Source: Micromonospora cremea (lineage in GTDB: Bacteria > Actinomycetota > Actinomycetes > Mycobacteriales > Micromonosporaceae). Taken from it: 64,000 nucleotides of DNA. Where the stretch lies: positions 3,225,501 through 3,289,500 of the forward strand of contig NZ_FSQT01000002.1 of assembly GCF_900143515.1 (NCBI RefSeq). The letters are read 5' to 3'. Positions within the stretch are counted from its first letter, which is position 1. The number at the start of each line of letters is the position of its first letter. Both the position numbers and the translations under genes were made by a program. Positions 33,624 through 42,722 of the stretch are shown here, piece by piece. A model generated the notes under the pieces. The model was not told where the DNA came from. It was given only the letters and a program-made list of their open reading frames with translations, and did not search any database.

Positions 33624-35638
33624 CCCTGGGTAGGAAGCAGCTCGATCTCGAAGACGAGCGGACCGCGCAGAAGCGCTACCGCAAGAAGATGCAGGACAAG
33701 GTCGTGTGGCCCGTCGCGCACTACGGTCCGAAGGGCACTGCCAAGACCGGCAACGGGGCGCCCCGCCGCTCGGTCATGTCGTCCGGTCAGCTCGTCGGTC
33801 GCGTCGCCCTGACAATGCCCGATGAGGACGTTCTTGACGGTCAAGCCGACTTCTATATCGGCGAGAGCTACGCCGACCTCGACGGCGTCAAAGTTTATAG
33901 CTGGGTTTCCGATGTCGCGTGCACGTTCTTCCGCGGGTCCAGGCATCACGAGTTCTGCGAGGACGTTGCCGTCATCCGCGCATTCGTCTACCGGCTCGAC
34001 GAAATCGTCGACTTTCACGACGAGGAGATCGCAGACGAGATTCCGGTACAGCCCTTTCGCAAGCGCACGCTGACCGTTCCCACGGCGCCGGGCCGTACGG
34101 GCCCACGCCGCCCGCCAACGCCGCCTCTGGTGGCGCCACAACCTCCGGCCCTTCCGTCGGTGGCGCCCCGGTCCGCGCCGGCACACTTCGTACCGACACA
34201 ACCCACTCAGCCCGCGACGTCGGCGCAGCCCGTACGGCCAGCGGTTCCGACTGCGCGAGCGGCTGCTGGGGCGGGGCGCGCGGCACCGCCGCCCGTGCGT
34301 GCTGGGGACCTTCTTCGCGCGCAGCTCACCGCACCTCGCACGAAGAGCCTCGCTCCCGTGCTCGCCACGCTCCAGCCGGACCAGTACGACCTCGTCACCG
34401 TGCCGGCGATGGACAGCATGATCATCGAGGGGCAGCCTGGCACCGGCAAGACCATCGTCGCCTCTCACCGTGCGGCCTACCTCGTCAGCGACGACACTCC
34501 TGGGGAGAAGAGCCTCGATGGCGACATCCTGCTTGTGGGACCGACCAGTGGCTACTCGCAGTATGTACAAGCGGTGATCGACCGGCTTACCGGCGGATCG
34601 GAGCGGGTCCGGGTGGTCTCGCTGCCTGAGCTGATGCGGCACCTCCTCGACCTGCGGCGCGAGCCAGGGGGCCCGATCTCCCAGTCCTGGCGGGATGTCG
34701 ACAAGGACCTCGCCATGTTTGTGCGCGCGGCCGTCACGCGGATGAAGGCCAGCGGCATTACGCCCACACCGGACAACGTCTACGAGCACCTGCGTCGCAA
34801 CGGCACTAGCGGCCACCCGGTGACCCGGGATTCGGAGTGGGCCGTCTATTTGCGCAGCCTTCCACCGGTTCGGGACGCGCGGACCATGCGGGCTCATACC
34901 CCGCTACTCGCGACCATCGAGTGGGAGGCCGCCAAGCCACGCGATCTCGGAGGTATCGAACACATCATCGTCGATGAGGCCCAGGACGTGACCCCGCTGG
35001 AGTGGCTCCTGTTGGCGTCGATGAACGAGGCCCACGCGTGGACACTCATCGGGGACTTGAACCAGCGGCGCTCCGACCACACGCTGGCGTCGTGGGCGCA
35101 GGTCCTGGATCTGCTCGCCGTCCCCAACGGCGATCCCCCGGTCCGCCGGCTCGAACGGGGCTACCGGTCTACCCGGCCGATCCTCGAATACGCCAACCGA
35201 CTCCTTCCCGCCGCGGAGCGGGCAATACTGGCCTTCCAGGAGGAAGGGCCCGAGCCGACCGTCGAGAAGTGCCAGCAGTCGGGTCTGGGTGCCACAGTGC
35301 TCCGCCACGTCACCCGCCTGCAGGCTGCCTATCTTCAGGGCACCTTCGCCATAATCACCGCCGACCCGAAGGCCGTGGAGACCATGCTGCGGTTGGTGGG
35401 CTGGGCGAAGTCTCGGAGCGACCCCTTCACCTGGCAGCACTCGGGCCGTGAGGTGACCGTGGCCCATCCGGACACCGCCCGTGGGTTGGAGTTCGATGGT
35501 GTCGTCGTGGTCGAGCCCGCCGACTTCCCGCAGAACCTGGGTCGGCAGGGACCGCTCTACACGGCACTCACCCGGCCAAACCGCGAACTGACCGTCGTCC
35601 ACACCAAGCCGCTGCCTGAGCGGCTAAGGAAGAGGTAG
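33620..35638 (+). CDS. HelD/UvrD-like SF1 helicase with proline-rich linker
   Basis: 672 residues. An N-terminal ~150-residue domain (FYIGESYADLDGVKVYSWVS) is followed by a long Pro/Ala linker (~155-235). Then come IIEGQPGTGKTIVASHRAAY (Walker A near 271), HIIVDEAQDVTPLEWLLL (DEAQ near 452), LIGDLNQRRS, the RGYRSTRPILEYANRL motif and a shortened C-terminal core AHPDTARGLEFDGVVVVEPA / LYTALTRPNRELTVVH. The FYIGESY motif recalls the HelD N-terminus (compare FYIGHHAIF in 39746-42095). It is the last gene of the seven-gene operon, translationally coupled to the SNF2 gene. Confidence 0.85.
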   Translation: MTLGRKQLDLEDERTAQKRYRKKMQDKVVWPVAHYGPKGTAKTGNGAPRRSVMSSGQLVGRVALTMPDEDVLDGQADFYIGESYADLDGVKVYSWVSDVACTFFRGSRHHEFCEDVAVIRAFVYRLDEIVDFHDEEIADEIPVQPFRKRTLTVPTAPGRTGPRRPPTPPLVAPQPPALPSVAPRSAPAHFVPTQPTQPATSAQPVRPAVPTARAAAGAGRAAPPPVRAGDLLRAQLTAPRTKSLAPVLATLQPDQYDLVTVPAMDSMIIEGQPGTGKTIVASHRAAYLVSDDTPGEKSLDGDILLVGPTSGYSQYVQAVIDRLTGGSERVRVVSLPELMRHLLDLRREPGGPISQSWRDVDKDLAMFVRAAVTRMKASGITPTPDNVYEHLRRNGTSGHPVTRDSEWAVYLRSLPPVRDARTMRAHTPLLATIEWEAAKPRDLGGIEHIIVDEAQDVTPLEWLLLASMNEAHAWTLIGDLNQRRSDHTLASWAQVLDLLAVPNGDPPVRRLERGYRSTRPILEYANRLLPAAERAILAFQEEGPEPTVEKCQQSGLGATVLRHVTRLQAAYLQGTFAIITADPKAVETMLRLVGWAKSRSDPFTWQHSGREVTVAHPDTARGLEFDGVVVVEPADFPQNLGRQGPLYTALTRPNRELTVVHTKPLPERLRKR

Positions 35639-35697
35639 ACGCTTTCGCGTGCCGCCAGCTTCGCGTCGTCAGCGTTCAGATCTGACGGCCCCTAGCC

Positions 35698-36216
35698 TCA
35701 GGCTCGGCGCCGTCGAGCAGATATCTCGGTGCCGCGGCTTCGGCGGCGAGGAGCGCCTGCGTCAACCGGTTCGTAGACGTACGGGCGGAGGAGCCCCCGT
35801 GCCGCTGCGAGTGAGTAGAACCGGCATGCCAGCAGTTCATCGTCCATAGGCCGGAGGATGGCGATCTGACGATCGCTCAGGATGCCACCGTCGAAGATGA
35901 ACATCAGGCTGTCGTCCCATGCCCCGTGGGGGGCCAGCCAGTCGACCACCAGCATGGTCCGGATCCGCAGGTCGAGGCCGAGTTCCTCACGAAGCTCTCG
36001 TTCGGCGGCCTTGTGCGGAGGTTCGTTCGCCTCGGTCATTCCGCCGGGCAGGTCTCAGTCGGGCTTGTACCGCGGATTGACCAGCAGAATCTCGTCCCGC
36101 GGATTGCGGATCAGGACATCCGCGCCGACCCGCTTGCGGGGCTGCCTCGCGTTTCCTTCCGCCAGATAGGCCTGCCGTGCTGCTGGATCGCGCTCGTAGA
36201 GTGGACGGTCACCGCG
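35698..36216 (-). pseudogene. NUDIX hydrolase with nonsense codon
   Basis: The start is probably ATG 36216 (MRGDRPLYERDP). The NUDIX box is complete: GGMTEANEPPHKAAE then RELREELGL. Just before it the chain reads ILLVNPRYKPD, TGA (36055-36057), DLPGG, where Trp (TGG) is expected, so a single G-to-A change stops it. Otherwise the frame is continuous to 35698. NUDIX enzymes hydrolyse nucleoside-diphosphate derivatives; in actinomycetes they often lie next to an XRE-TPR regulator, whose remnant follows here. Confidence 0.8.
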
Positions 36217-37065
36217 CATGGGCCTGTCCCACATTGATCGGCGGGTGAAGCCTGCCCACGATGCCAATCCACGAATTCTCGCGGATGGTCTCGCCGATCC
36301 GCGCCAACGCCACCTGTGCTTCGATGGACCGCGCGGCGTACGGCTTGAGCAGCATCTCCACGTGCCGGAGCTGTTCTACGACCGTGGCTGAGGTAGGCCT
36401 GCGGCGCGTTCCGACACCTGGTGGGTGACGACGCACGCTTCATCGAGCAGCCCTCGTCCCAGCAGCGCCGTCACGAGCATCAGTTGAGCGAGCAACCCGC
36501 TCCGCACCCGCTCGGCGGAATGCCGGGTAAGGGCGTTTTCCAACCGCCTGTGCGCCTCGGTGAGATTGCCGATGCTGAGGAAGCAACGGGCGGCCTCGAT
36601 GGCGAAGGAGGTCCCGTCGAAGGGGCTCAGCCTCTTGGACGCGACGACTGGCTCCTCGGATAGGGCGCGTTCGGCGTCTTCAAGCGCGCTCATCGATTCA
36701 ACCGGCTTCCCACCGATGGCCAGGCCGCGGGCCTGCATGGCCAGTAGCCGTGCCCTGAGCGGACCGTGCGAGGGCGTCCTTCGCAGCGCCTCCAATCACT
36801 GATCGAGTACGCCAACGCGTCGTTGGCGTTGCCTTTATGGCTGGCGAGGTGACTGAGGCTGGCGTACACCTGCGCGGTGAGCTGCTGATCGCCGCTCTCG
36901 CGGGCCAGGTTGCTTGCCGCATCAGATGCTCTATGGCGATCGGGGCGGCACCGGTCGTGCGCCCATCCAACCCGCCATCTCGTGCAGGGACGCCGCAGCC
37001 GCGAGGAACGCCAGAGGCGCGGCCGTCGTCGAACACGCCGTGGTGCGGCCTGACGCCCTTGCAGC
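36200..37065 (-). pseudogene. XRE-TPR regulator remnant, N-terminus missing, several frameshifts
   Basis: Successive frames give pieces of the helical-repeat half of an XRE regulator: PLAFLAAAASLHEMAGWMG (about 37040-36985), LARESGDQQLTAQVYASLSH and KGNANDALAYS (about 36910-36800), LLAMQARGLAIGGKPVESMS to ACVVTHQVSERAAGLPQP (36760-36385), and VVEQLRHVEMLLKPYAARS (36390-36210). At least three frameshifts and the lost HTH domain show decay. Confidence 0.75.
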
Positions 37066-37544
37066 CACGCGAGGTCCCGCGCGGCCTGCTTCGCTCGCTT
37101 CCAATACAGGTTAAGCAGGCGACTGTCGAGGATGGGGAACAGTGCTGGACGCATGAGGTACAGCCGCTTACTCACCTTGGCAACGGCGATTCCCCTCACG
37201 AGAGCGTCATAGAAATGGTGGTAGAGCTGCAGAGCGCGGGCATAGAGACCATCAACCTGCACTGGGTCGGCGTCTCCCAGGTGGGCACCGTCGGCAACGG
37301 CCTGCCATGGGGCGGTCTCGCTCAATCGGAGCAAGTGCAGCCCCTCCTCATGGCTGATCCTGCTGCCCATCCATGGCGACCTGGTGGCCTTGATGAGCTT
37401 GGGCGTCAGAACCAAGCTTGAGTCGGCAAGCCAGTCGTAGTTGCGGATGGTGCCGCCGTTCCGCTGACAGTAAGCGATGAAGGGGGTAAGAGAATCTTCG
37501 ATGATTCGACCGGCGACCTTGATTTGGGGGACTTCTGGCGTCAT
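37065..37544 (-). pseudogene. DUF6308-like protein, C-terminally truncated
   Basis: The first ~150 residues (VAGRIIEDSLTPFIAYCQRN, IRNYDWLADSSLVLTPKLIK, SRISHEEGLHLLRLSET, RLYLMRPALFPILDSRLLNL) resemble DUF6308, a family of unknown function common in actinomycetes. Near 37065 it runs into the XRE-TPR remnant. The frame stays open to 36690 and by chance includes one correct-frame piece of that remnant, giving a 284-codon chimeric ORF. Whether the chimera is translated is unknown. Confidence 0.65.
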
Positions 37545-37584
37545 CTGGCGTTTCCTCCTACCTGCACCCTTGTCCGCAGCCGGA

Positions 37585-38634
37585 TCAAGCGTTGGCTCGC
37601 TGAAAACTGACTCCGGCTGTGGGGAATGCGTCCCGCAGGGCAGAGAGGGTTGGCTCGGTGTTGCGGCCCCACATCTTTCGCACCACCCAGGTCATGCCGT
37701 CCTCGACCATCGCCTGGCCGGTGAACCAGCGGCTGACCTCCACCCCGGGGTACTGCTCAGCTAGCGCGGCCTGGACCTCCTCGTCACTGTGGTGCTCTCC
37801 CTCGAGAGGCCGGAAGCGCCCTGGAGTGAGGACCTTCCCGATGGCTGCGGCAGTCACTCCGCGCTCTACCAGCTTCTCGATCATCAGCCGCACCGTACGG
37901 CGCTTGTTTTCGTCCGGTAGCACCTGACCGTCGATAATGATGTGGTAGCGCGTCCAGTCCCGGCCGTCGGTGCTGCGCCGCTCCTGTTCTGTGACCTTCC
38001 GGCCCACCCGGATCTGATAATCGGCGGCCTCTGGGAGCGGGATAACCTGCTGAATGTCCAGCAGGACGCGCCCGTCGATCTCGTAGGGAATCAGCCGGAC
38101 GCAGCGCACGTCCATGCCCTCGAAGCGGTTCAGCCACAGCACCGCGGTGGTGAGTTCCCGGCCGAAGTCCGCCGAGACGAGCAGGATCCGCACGTCGGAG
38201 GAGATGATCGGCGCGTCGTCGCTGTCGCTCAGGTCCAGCCAGCTGATGAGCTCGGTCCGCGCGTCGAGATCCGAATCCGGTCGCACCTTCGACAGGTGCA
38301 CCTCAAAGGCGGCGACAACCTCGTCGAAGCTCATCGCGGACACCATCGCGGCGTACCGAAGAGCTTGCAGCTCCATGTGGCCGCCATCATCGGTGCGCTT
38401 TAGCTCGATGACTACCAGGTGCCCGGATTTGTCCACAGCGAGCAGGTCGATGCGACGCCGGGAGTCCTCCCAGTTCCCGAACTCCTCGGCGATGACGAGC
38501 AGATCCGGACTGAGCACAGCGATGTCGTCACGGAGAAGGCGCTGCAGATCGTTGCGCTCGTAGATGCCGAGAGCCGCGAACCGCGCGACGTCATGCCGGC
38601 GTAGCCGGTCCCCATGGATCTCGTACAACGGCAT
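37585..38634 (-). CDS. DUF91/NucS-like PD-(D/E)XK protein
   Basis: 349 residues. The N-terminal half has the nuclease fold of DUF91/NucS-type proteins: PDLLVIAEEFGNWEDSRRRI, DLLAVDKSGHLVVIELKRTD (D...E-x-K), and ELQALRYAAMVSAMSFDEVV. The C-terminal half (EIDGRVLLDIQQVIPLPEA, MIEKLVERGVTAAAIGKVL, DEEVQAALAEQYPGVEVSRW) is unrelated to NucS and may bind DNA. A stand-alone host-nuclease role cannot be told from a defence role. It is followed upstream by another nuclease-fold gene in the same orientation, 18 bp away, so the two form an operon. Confidence 0.8.
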   Translation of the reverse strand: MPLYEIHGDRLRRHDVARFAALGIYERNDLQRLLRDDIAVLSPDLLVIAEEFGNWEDSRRRIDLLAVDKSGHLVVIELKRTDDGGHMELQALRYAAMVSAMSFDEVVAAFEVHLSKVRPDSDLDARTELISWLDLSDSDDAPIISSDVRILLVSADFGRELTTAVLWLNRFEGMDVRCVRLIPYEIDGRVLLDIQQVIPLPEAADYQIRVGRKVTEQERRSTDGRDWTRYHIIIDGQVLPDENKRRTVRLMIEKLVERGVTAAAIGKVLTPGRFRPLEGEHHSDEEVQAALAEQYPGVEVSRWFTGQAMVEDGMTWVVRKMWGRNTEPTLSALRDAFPTAGVSFQRANA

Positions 38635-38652
38635 GCGTCCTCCTTGATGTGG

Positions 38653-39621
38653 CTAGGAGATGAGGGAGGGCAGGCCGCCAGCGGCGGCCACCGCCTGGCG
38701 GAGACGGAGCTGAGCAGCGATGAACCACTCGACGTAGTCACCCCACCCGTCGGTGTTCCCGATGTCGCCTTCTCGGTATTCGGCGATGCGGCACCCCTTC
38801 CTGCCGGTCAGTGGCTCGAAGGACAGGGTCGCCGGGTAGACCGGTTCGAGCTTCGACTGTGCCGCCGCGAAGCGAGTGTCATTGACTGCCGGATCGGGGT
38901 GCTGGAAGAAGATCTCGCTCGACAACCCGGCGCGACCGAACGTGCAGGCGTAGGACACCCCGCTCATGCCGCTCGGCAACGAGTACCAATTCTGCGGGTA
39001 CCCCTTGCTAGAGGTCGTCCACTGGAGCTGACGCTGCTGGATAGCCGCCAGAAACATCGTCCAGAACGACTGGTAGGCCTGGTTGCGGCCGCTCGTCGCG
39101 GCGTCGTGGGTGCTCGCCCTTACCCTCTTGCCCCAGTCGTTCGGCTGCACGACCAGGCGCATGAGCGGTGCGGGAACAGACTGGCCGATCCGTACGGCGC
39201 TGATCTCGATGCCGAAAAACCGTGTGGTCTCGTCGGTCCTGGTGTTCAACCAGTCCAGGGCCGCGCGATGTTCCTCCCGGAAGCTGGTCGCGATCCACAC
39301 CACGTTCACGGGGTCGGTCCCGCCCGCGTAGGTGAGCAGTTGGCCCAGATGGTTGTGGTCCGTTCTCTCCAGATGGTTCTCGATGATCACCGTCTCGTTG
39401 GTCGCCTCGTCGATGCCGATGAGGTCCAGCGAAAAGCCGCCCACCGGGTGCTCGGCGGCCGAAAGTGCCAGCTCCATCCCCAGCACATCACCGAGAACCT
39501 CGGCGTTGGCGAGCAGCCACGGCGTGAAGGTGTGCGCCTCGTGCTTCCAGACGTCACGGACCTCGACGCTGTCGAGCCTGCCCAGCGCGGGTAGACCGTT
39601 TGTCGTGTCCACTGTCGTCAT
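38653..39621 (-). CDS. DUF4268-family protein with nuclease-like N-terminus
   Basis: 322 residues. The N-terminal half, with HTFTPWLLANAEVLGDVLG, VGGFSLDLIGIDEATNETVI, IENHLERTDHNHLGQLLTYA and VVWIATSFREEHRAALDWLN, is the PD-(D/E)XK-like domain that often precedes DUF4268 (D in SLDLIG, E-x-(N/K) in IIEN: the usual Lys is Asn, so activity is uncertain). The C-terminal half (AYQSFWTMFLAAIQQRQL, MSGVSYACTFGRAGLSSEIF) is DUF4268. These proteins are widespread in restriction islands. Same operon as 37585-38634. Confidence 0.8.
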   Translation of the reverse strand: MTTVDTTNGLPALGRLDSVEVRDVWKHEAHTFTPWLLANAEVLGDVLGMELALSAAEHPVGGFSLDLIGIDEATNETVIIENHLERTDHNHLGQLLTYAGGTDPVNVVWIATSFREEHRAALDWLNTRTDETTRFFGIEISAVRIGQSVPAPLMRLVVQPNDWGKRVRASTHDAATSGRNQAYQSFWTMFLAAIQQRQLQWTTSSKGYPQNWYSLPSGMSGVSYACTFGRAGLSSEIFFQHPDPAVNDTRFAAAQSKLEPVYPATLSFEPLTGRKGCRIAEYREGDIGNTDGWGDYVEWFIAAQLRLRQAVAAAGGLPSLIS

Positions 39622-39745
39622 GCGGCAGACCGTATCGGACCCGGGTCAGCGGACGCTGCCCCCAGCCCAGGCTGATCCTGAATCGGCCGGTCGATCACCA
39701 TCGCCTGATACGACCGCACCGGTCGAGTCTTCGCAAGCCCGTGGA

Positions 39746-42095
39746 TCAGCCCTCGGCGTCGAGGATCTCGCCCGCTCTGGCTAGTACGGACTCCCACAGA
39801 TTCGGCGCGACAGTTCCGCGGAGTAGCGCGACCACCTCCTCCGCCGCCAGGTCGACGAACCGCTGGGAGACGTGTCCTCGTCGTGGCGGGGCGTCGGAAG
39901 GCTCCACCACCGTGGCAGGACGGACACGCAGGCCGTCCGTGCCGTCGGCCGCATCTGACCCATTGGCTGCAGCGAGGTTCGGAGCGAGCACCTCACGGAG
40001 GACTGGTCCCCACGGGTCCGGTCTGAAATCCAAGTCTTCCTCTGCGTGGGTGGCGTCGCCGGTCGCCGCAGAGGGCTCATCGGTGTCGTCCGACCCGCGG
40101 TCGTCGTTGCCCATGGCGAGCGGGTCTCCGACGCAGACGATGTCGAGATACCGCGTGGTTCTCGTCAGTGCGACATACAGCAAGCGGTGGCCCCGGTCGT
40201 CCTCAGCGACGATGTCTTCCGGCTCCATGACGACGACCGCGTCGAACTCGAGGCCCTTGGCTTCCTGAGGACCGACCACGTTGATTCCTGGGCCGAGCTC
40301 ACCGGCGGACGCGGCACGCCAGGCCACGTCTTTGGCCTTCAGCTCTCGTTCCGTGTCCGGGCGGCCGGAAGCGGGGCAGATGATGGCCACGGAGCGGCCG
40401 TGGGCGGCGTGCCCCATCGCGACGCGGACGGCATCAGCCGCACGCTCGTCCCCGTCAATCCGGTGGACGAGAGGCTCGGCCGGACCGTCCCGGACGATTT
40501 GCGGTGCCTGCACCGTGGGAGCGGCGAGAGGCAGGAGCTGGGCGGCAAGCTCGAAGACCTGTCGGGGTACTCGGTAGCCGTAACGCAGTTCTTCCCGGAC
40601 CTGGGGAAGATCGGCAGGTAGGTGATCGAGAACCTCGTCCCAGTCGTCGCGCGCCCAGTGACCGGTCGACTGAGCGATGTCTCCGACGATGGTCATGGAT
40701 CCGTTGGCAGAGCGGCGGGCGATGGTTCGCAGTTGCATGGGGGAGAGGTCCTGCGCCTCGTCGACGACGATGTGCGTAAACCGGGCTTCCCCGCTGTTGA
40801 TGAGGTGCTCGGTCTCGTCGAGCACCGCAAGGTCGGCGTCGCTCCACGTCTCTTCAGAGAGCCGATCGGCGGGCCGCCGGTGCAGCAGTGAAACTTCCCG
40901 GGCCGTGAATTCGTCGCCCGCCGCTCCCATCAGCCGGTCCCGCGAGCCGTAGAGCTCACGCAGGAATGATGCGGCGGTGAACGATGGCCAGAGCCGGTCC
41001 ATGACGGGATCGAGTGCCGTCCGTAGTCGTTGCGGACTCACGTGGACACGGGGGGAGACGAGATCGGTCAGCAGATCCCGGAACAGGTGCCGGCGCTCGG
41101 AGTATGTGCCGGCGCTGGCACGGCACCGCGCTATCAAGGGCTTGAGTTCCTCGGCGGCCATCGGCACGGGGCGGCCTTCGATTTGCGCCTCAATCCAATG
41201 CTGTCCCTCGGGCGGCCCGACCCGAGCGTAGAGCGCCCGCCGTACGAGCCCAGCCATCCTGCCGTCGCCCTTCAGCCTCACGACTTCGGGATCCCTCTTG
41301 GCGACCACGTTTCACCGGTGGATGCAGCTGGTTGATGTCACGTTGCTCAATGCTCGTGTCACCCAGGCTGGGCAGCACCGTGCGGGTGTAGCGCGTGAAG
41401 GTGGGGCTCGGTCCGATGATGAGGACGTCCTGGGCCGAAAGTCGGCCCTGACTGTTGAACAGCAGCCACGAGACTCTGTGCAGCGCAACTGCTGTCTTGC
41501 CGGTGCCCGGCCCGCCCTGGATGACCAACAGCTGGTCGATGGGGGCGCGGATGAGATCGAACTGTGCTGCCTGGATCGTCCGGACAATGTCCTGCATCGT
41601 GCCGGTGCGGTTGCTGTTGAGGTCTGCGAGCAGCGCGTCGTCGACGTCCTCGTGCGCCTCCAGCTCGGCGACGTCAGCGGCCAACTGGGCGAACACCGTG
41701 TCGCTGAACGACGTGATCGTGTTGCTCGAGCACTCGAAATTGCGCTTGAGGCGCAGCCCAAGCGGGTCGGCGTGACTTGCCTCGTAGTAGCGGGCGGCGG
41801 CAGGCGCCTGCCAGTTCATGACGAGCAGCTCAGCATGGTCATCAAAGATCGCGTGATGGCCGATGTAGAAGGCCTCGCCGTCCTCGTAATCCATCCGGCC
41901 GAAGGCGACGGGTTCGTCCGCTCCGCCGATACGGTCAAGCCGCGCTTGGGTGTCCTGCCGGATCCTCGCGGCGGCGCCGCTGTTGGCGGCAGCGCCTGCG
42001 GCCTGACCCAGAGTCGTACGCATGCGCTCCCGGTGGTCCCAAGCCGCGTCGAAGTACTTCTGCTCGCGACTTAGCTCTTCCGAGACCGCATACAT
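39746..42095 (-). pseudogene. HelR/HelD-like RNA-polymerase-associated helicase, one frameshift
   Basis: The start is ATG 42095 after gcgggagg. The N-terminal part (EELSREQKYFDAAWDHRERM, FYIGHHAIFDDHAELLVMNW, LVIQGGPGTGKTAVALHRVS) runs to about 41310 (DINQLHPPV). The rest, RDPEVVRLKGDGRMAGLVRR, FTHIVVDEAQDLSPMQLRTI, ELRYGYRVPRQVFELAAQLL, KGLEFDAVVVMEPED, YVALTRTTRYLDIV, is in another frame to the stop at 39746. HelR-type proteins free RNA polymerase from rifamycin or stalled complexes. One base change near 41305 (true or a base-call error) separates the halves. No rifampicin-associated element was found upstream. Confidence 0.8.
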
Positions 42096-42210
42096 TGTGG
42101 ACCTCCCGCTGACATGGCGCAGACCGTAGCGTCTCGCTACGACAAATCGGCCCTTCTCGCGCGGAGCCGAGGAAGCCAAGGTCGCTCAGCGAGTCCGCTC
42201 AAGATCCCTT

Positions 42211-42222
42211 GACCGTACGGTC
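42211..42222. promoter_or_regulatory. Palindrome upstream of HelR-like gene
   Basis: gaccgtacggtc is a perfect 12-bp palindrome 116 bp upstream of the HelR-like start. A second hairpin, cgtagcgagacgctacg, lies nearer the gene (about 42127-42143). Possible operator; nothing else supports it. The interval 42096-42722 has no supported gene. Confidence 0.35.
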
Positions 42223-42428
42223 GGTGAACGGTTCTGTCGCTCGGTCGAGTGCATGTTTGCCCGCTCAACCTTTCGGCGCTGGGGGCGACCGACCGGGCCG
42301 ATAGACGAGCGCGATCAGTACGGTCATAGGCAACGGGTTTTCAGCTGTGCCCCGATCTGCCGGATGCGCTCGGGATGTTCCCTTTAGTTGACGTCGCGGC
42401 GGGCGAGGCTACAGAGACGGATGGCCGG

Positions 42429-42449
42429 TCGCAAGATCCAATCTTGCGA
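42429..42449. other. Overlapping hairpins (possible bistable element)
   Basis: tcgcaagat (42429-42437) and atcttgcga (42441-42449) form a perfect 9-bp stem around cca. The overlapping ccaatc (42438-42443) can instead pair with gattgg (42448-42453) around ttgc. The two folds exclude each other. There is no U-tract, so a simple terminator is unlikely. It stands alone in a gene-free interval about 270 bp before the ComEA-like gene. Confidence 0.4.
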
Positions 42450-42722
42450 TTGGAGCACCGGCAATGTCAAGATCGGGCCGGCTGGCTGTCGCGAGCCACC
42501 GTTCTGTTCACCTGGCCCTATCCGCCCCGACGATGCGCCGCCGCCTGCCCTGGTGGAAGATCATCAAGCCCTGGGACGGCGGCATGATCGAGAGGGCACG
42601 TTCAGCGTTCTGCTGATCCTCCTGCCGCTGGCCGAAGCCGCCGTGACGGCGGTTCAGGGATCGCTTGGACGGTCGAGACACGAGGACCACGGTGAACGTG
42701 CAGTGCCTGCAGGAGGAGCGGT

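Noticed and set aside
35706..35740. Similarity to 11528-11560 (ggcgccgtcgag...ggtgc/tgcggct)
   Set aside because: About 34 bases with several mismatches in GC-rich sequence; could be chance, and lies in different gene contexts.
42096..42722. Rifampicin-associated element upstream of the HelR-like gene
   Set aside because: I looked for the known gene-associated palindrome and found only unrelated palindromes (gaccgtacggtc, cgtagcgagacgctacg).
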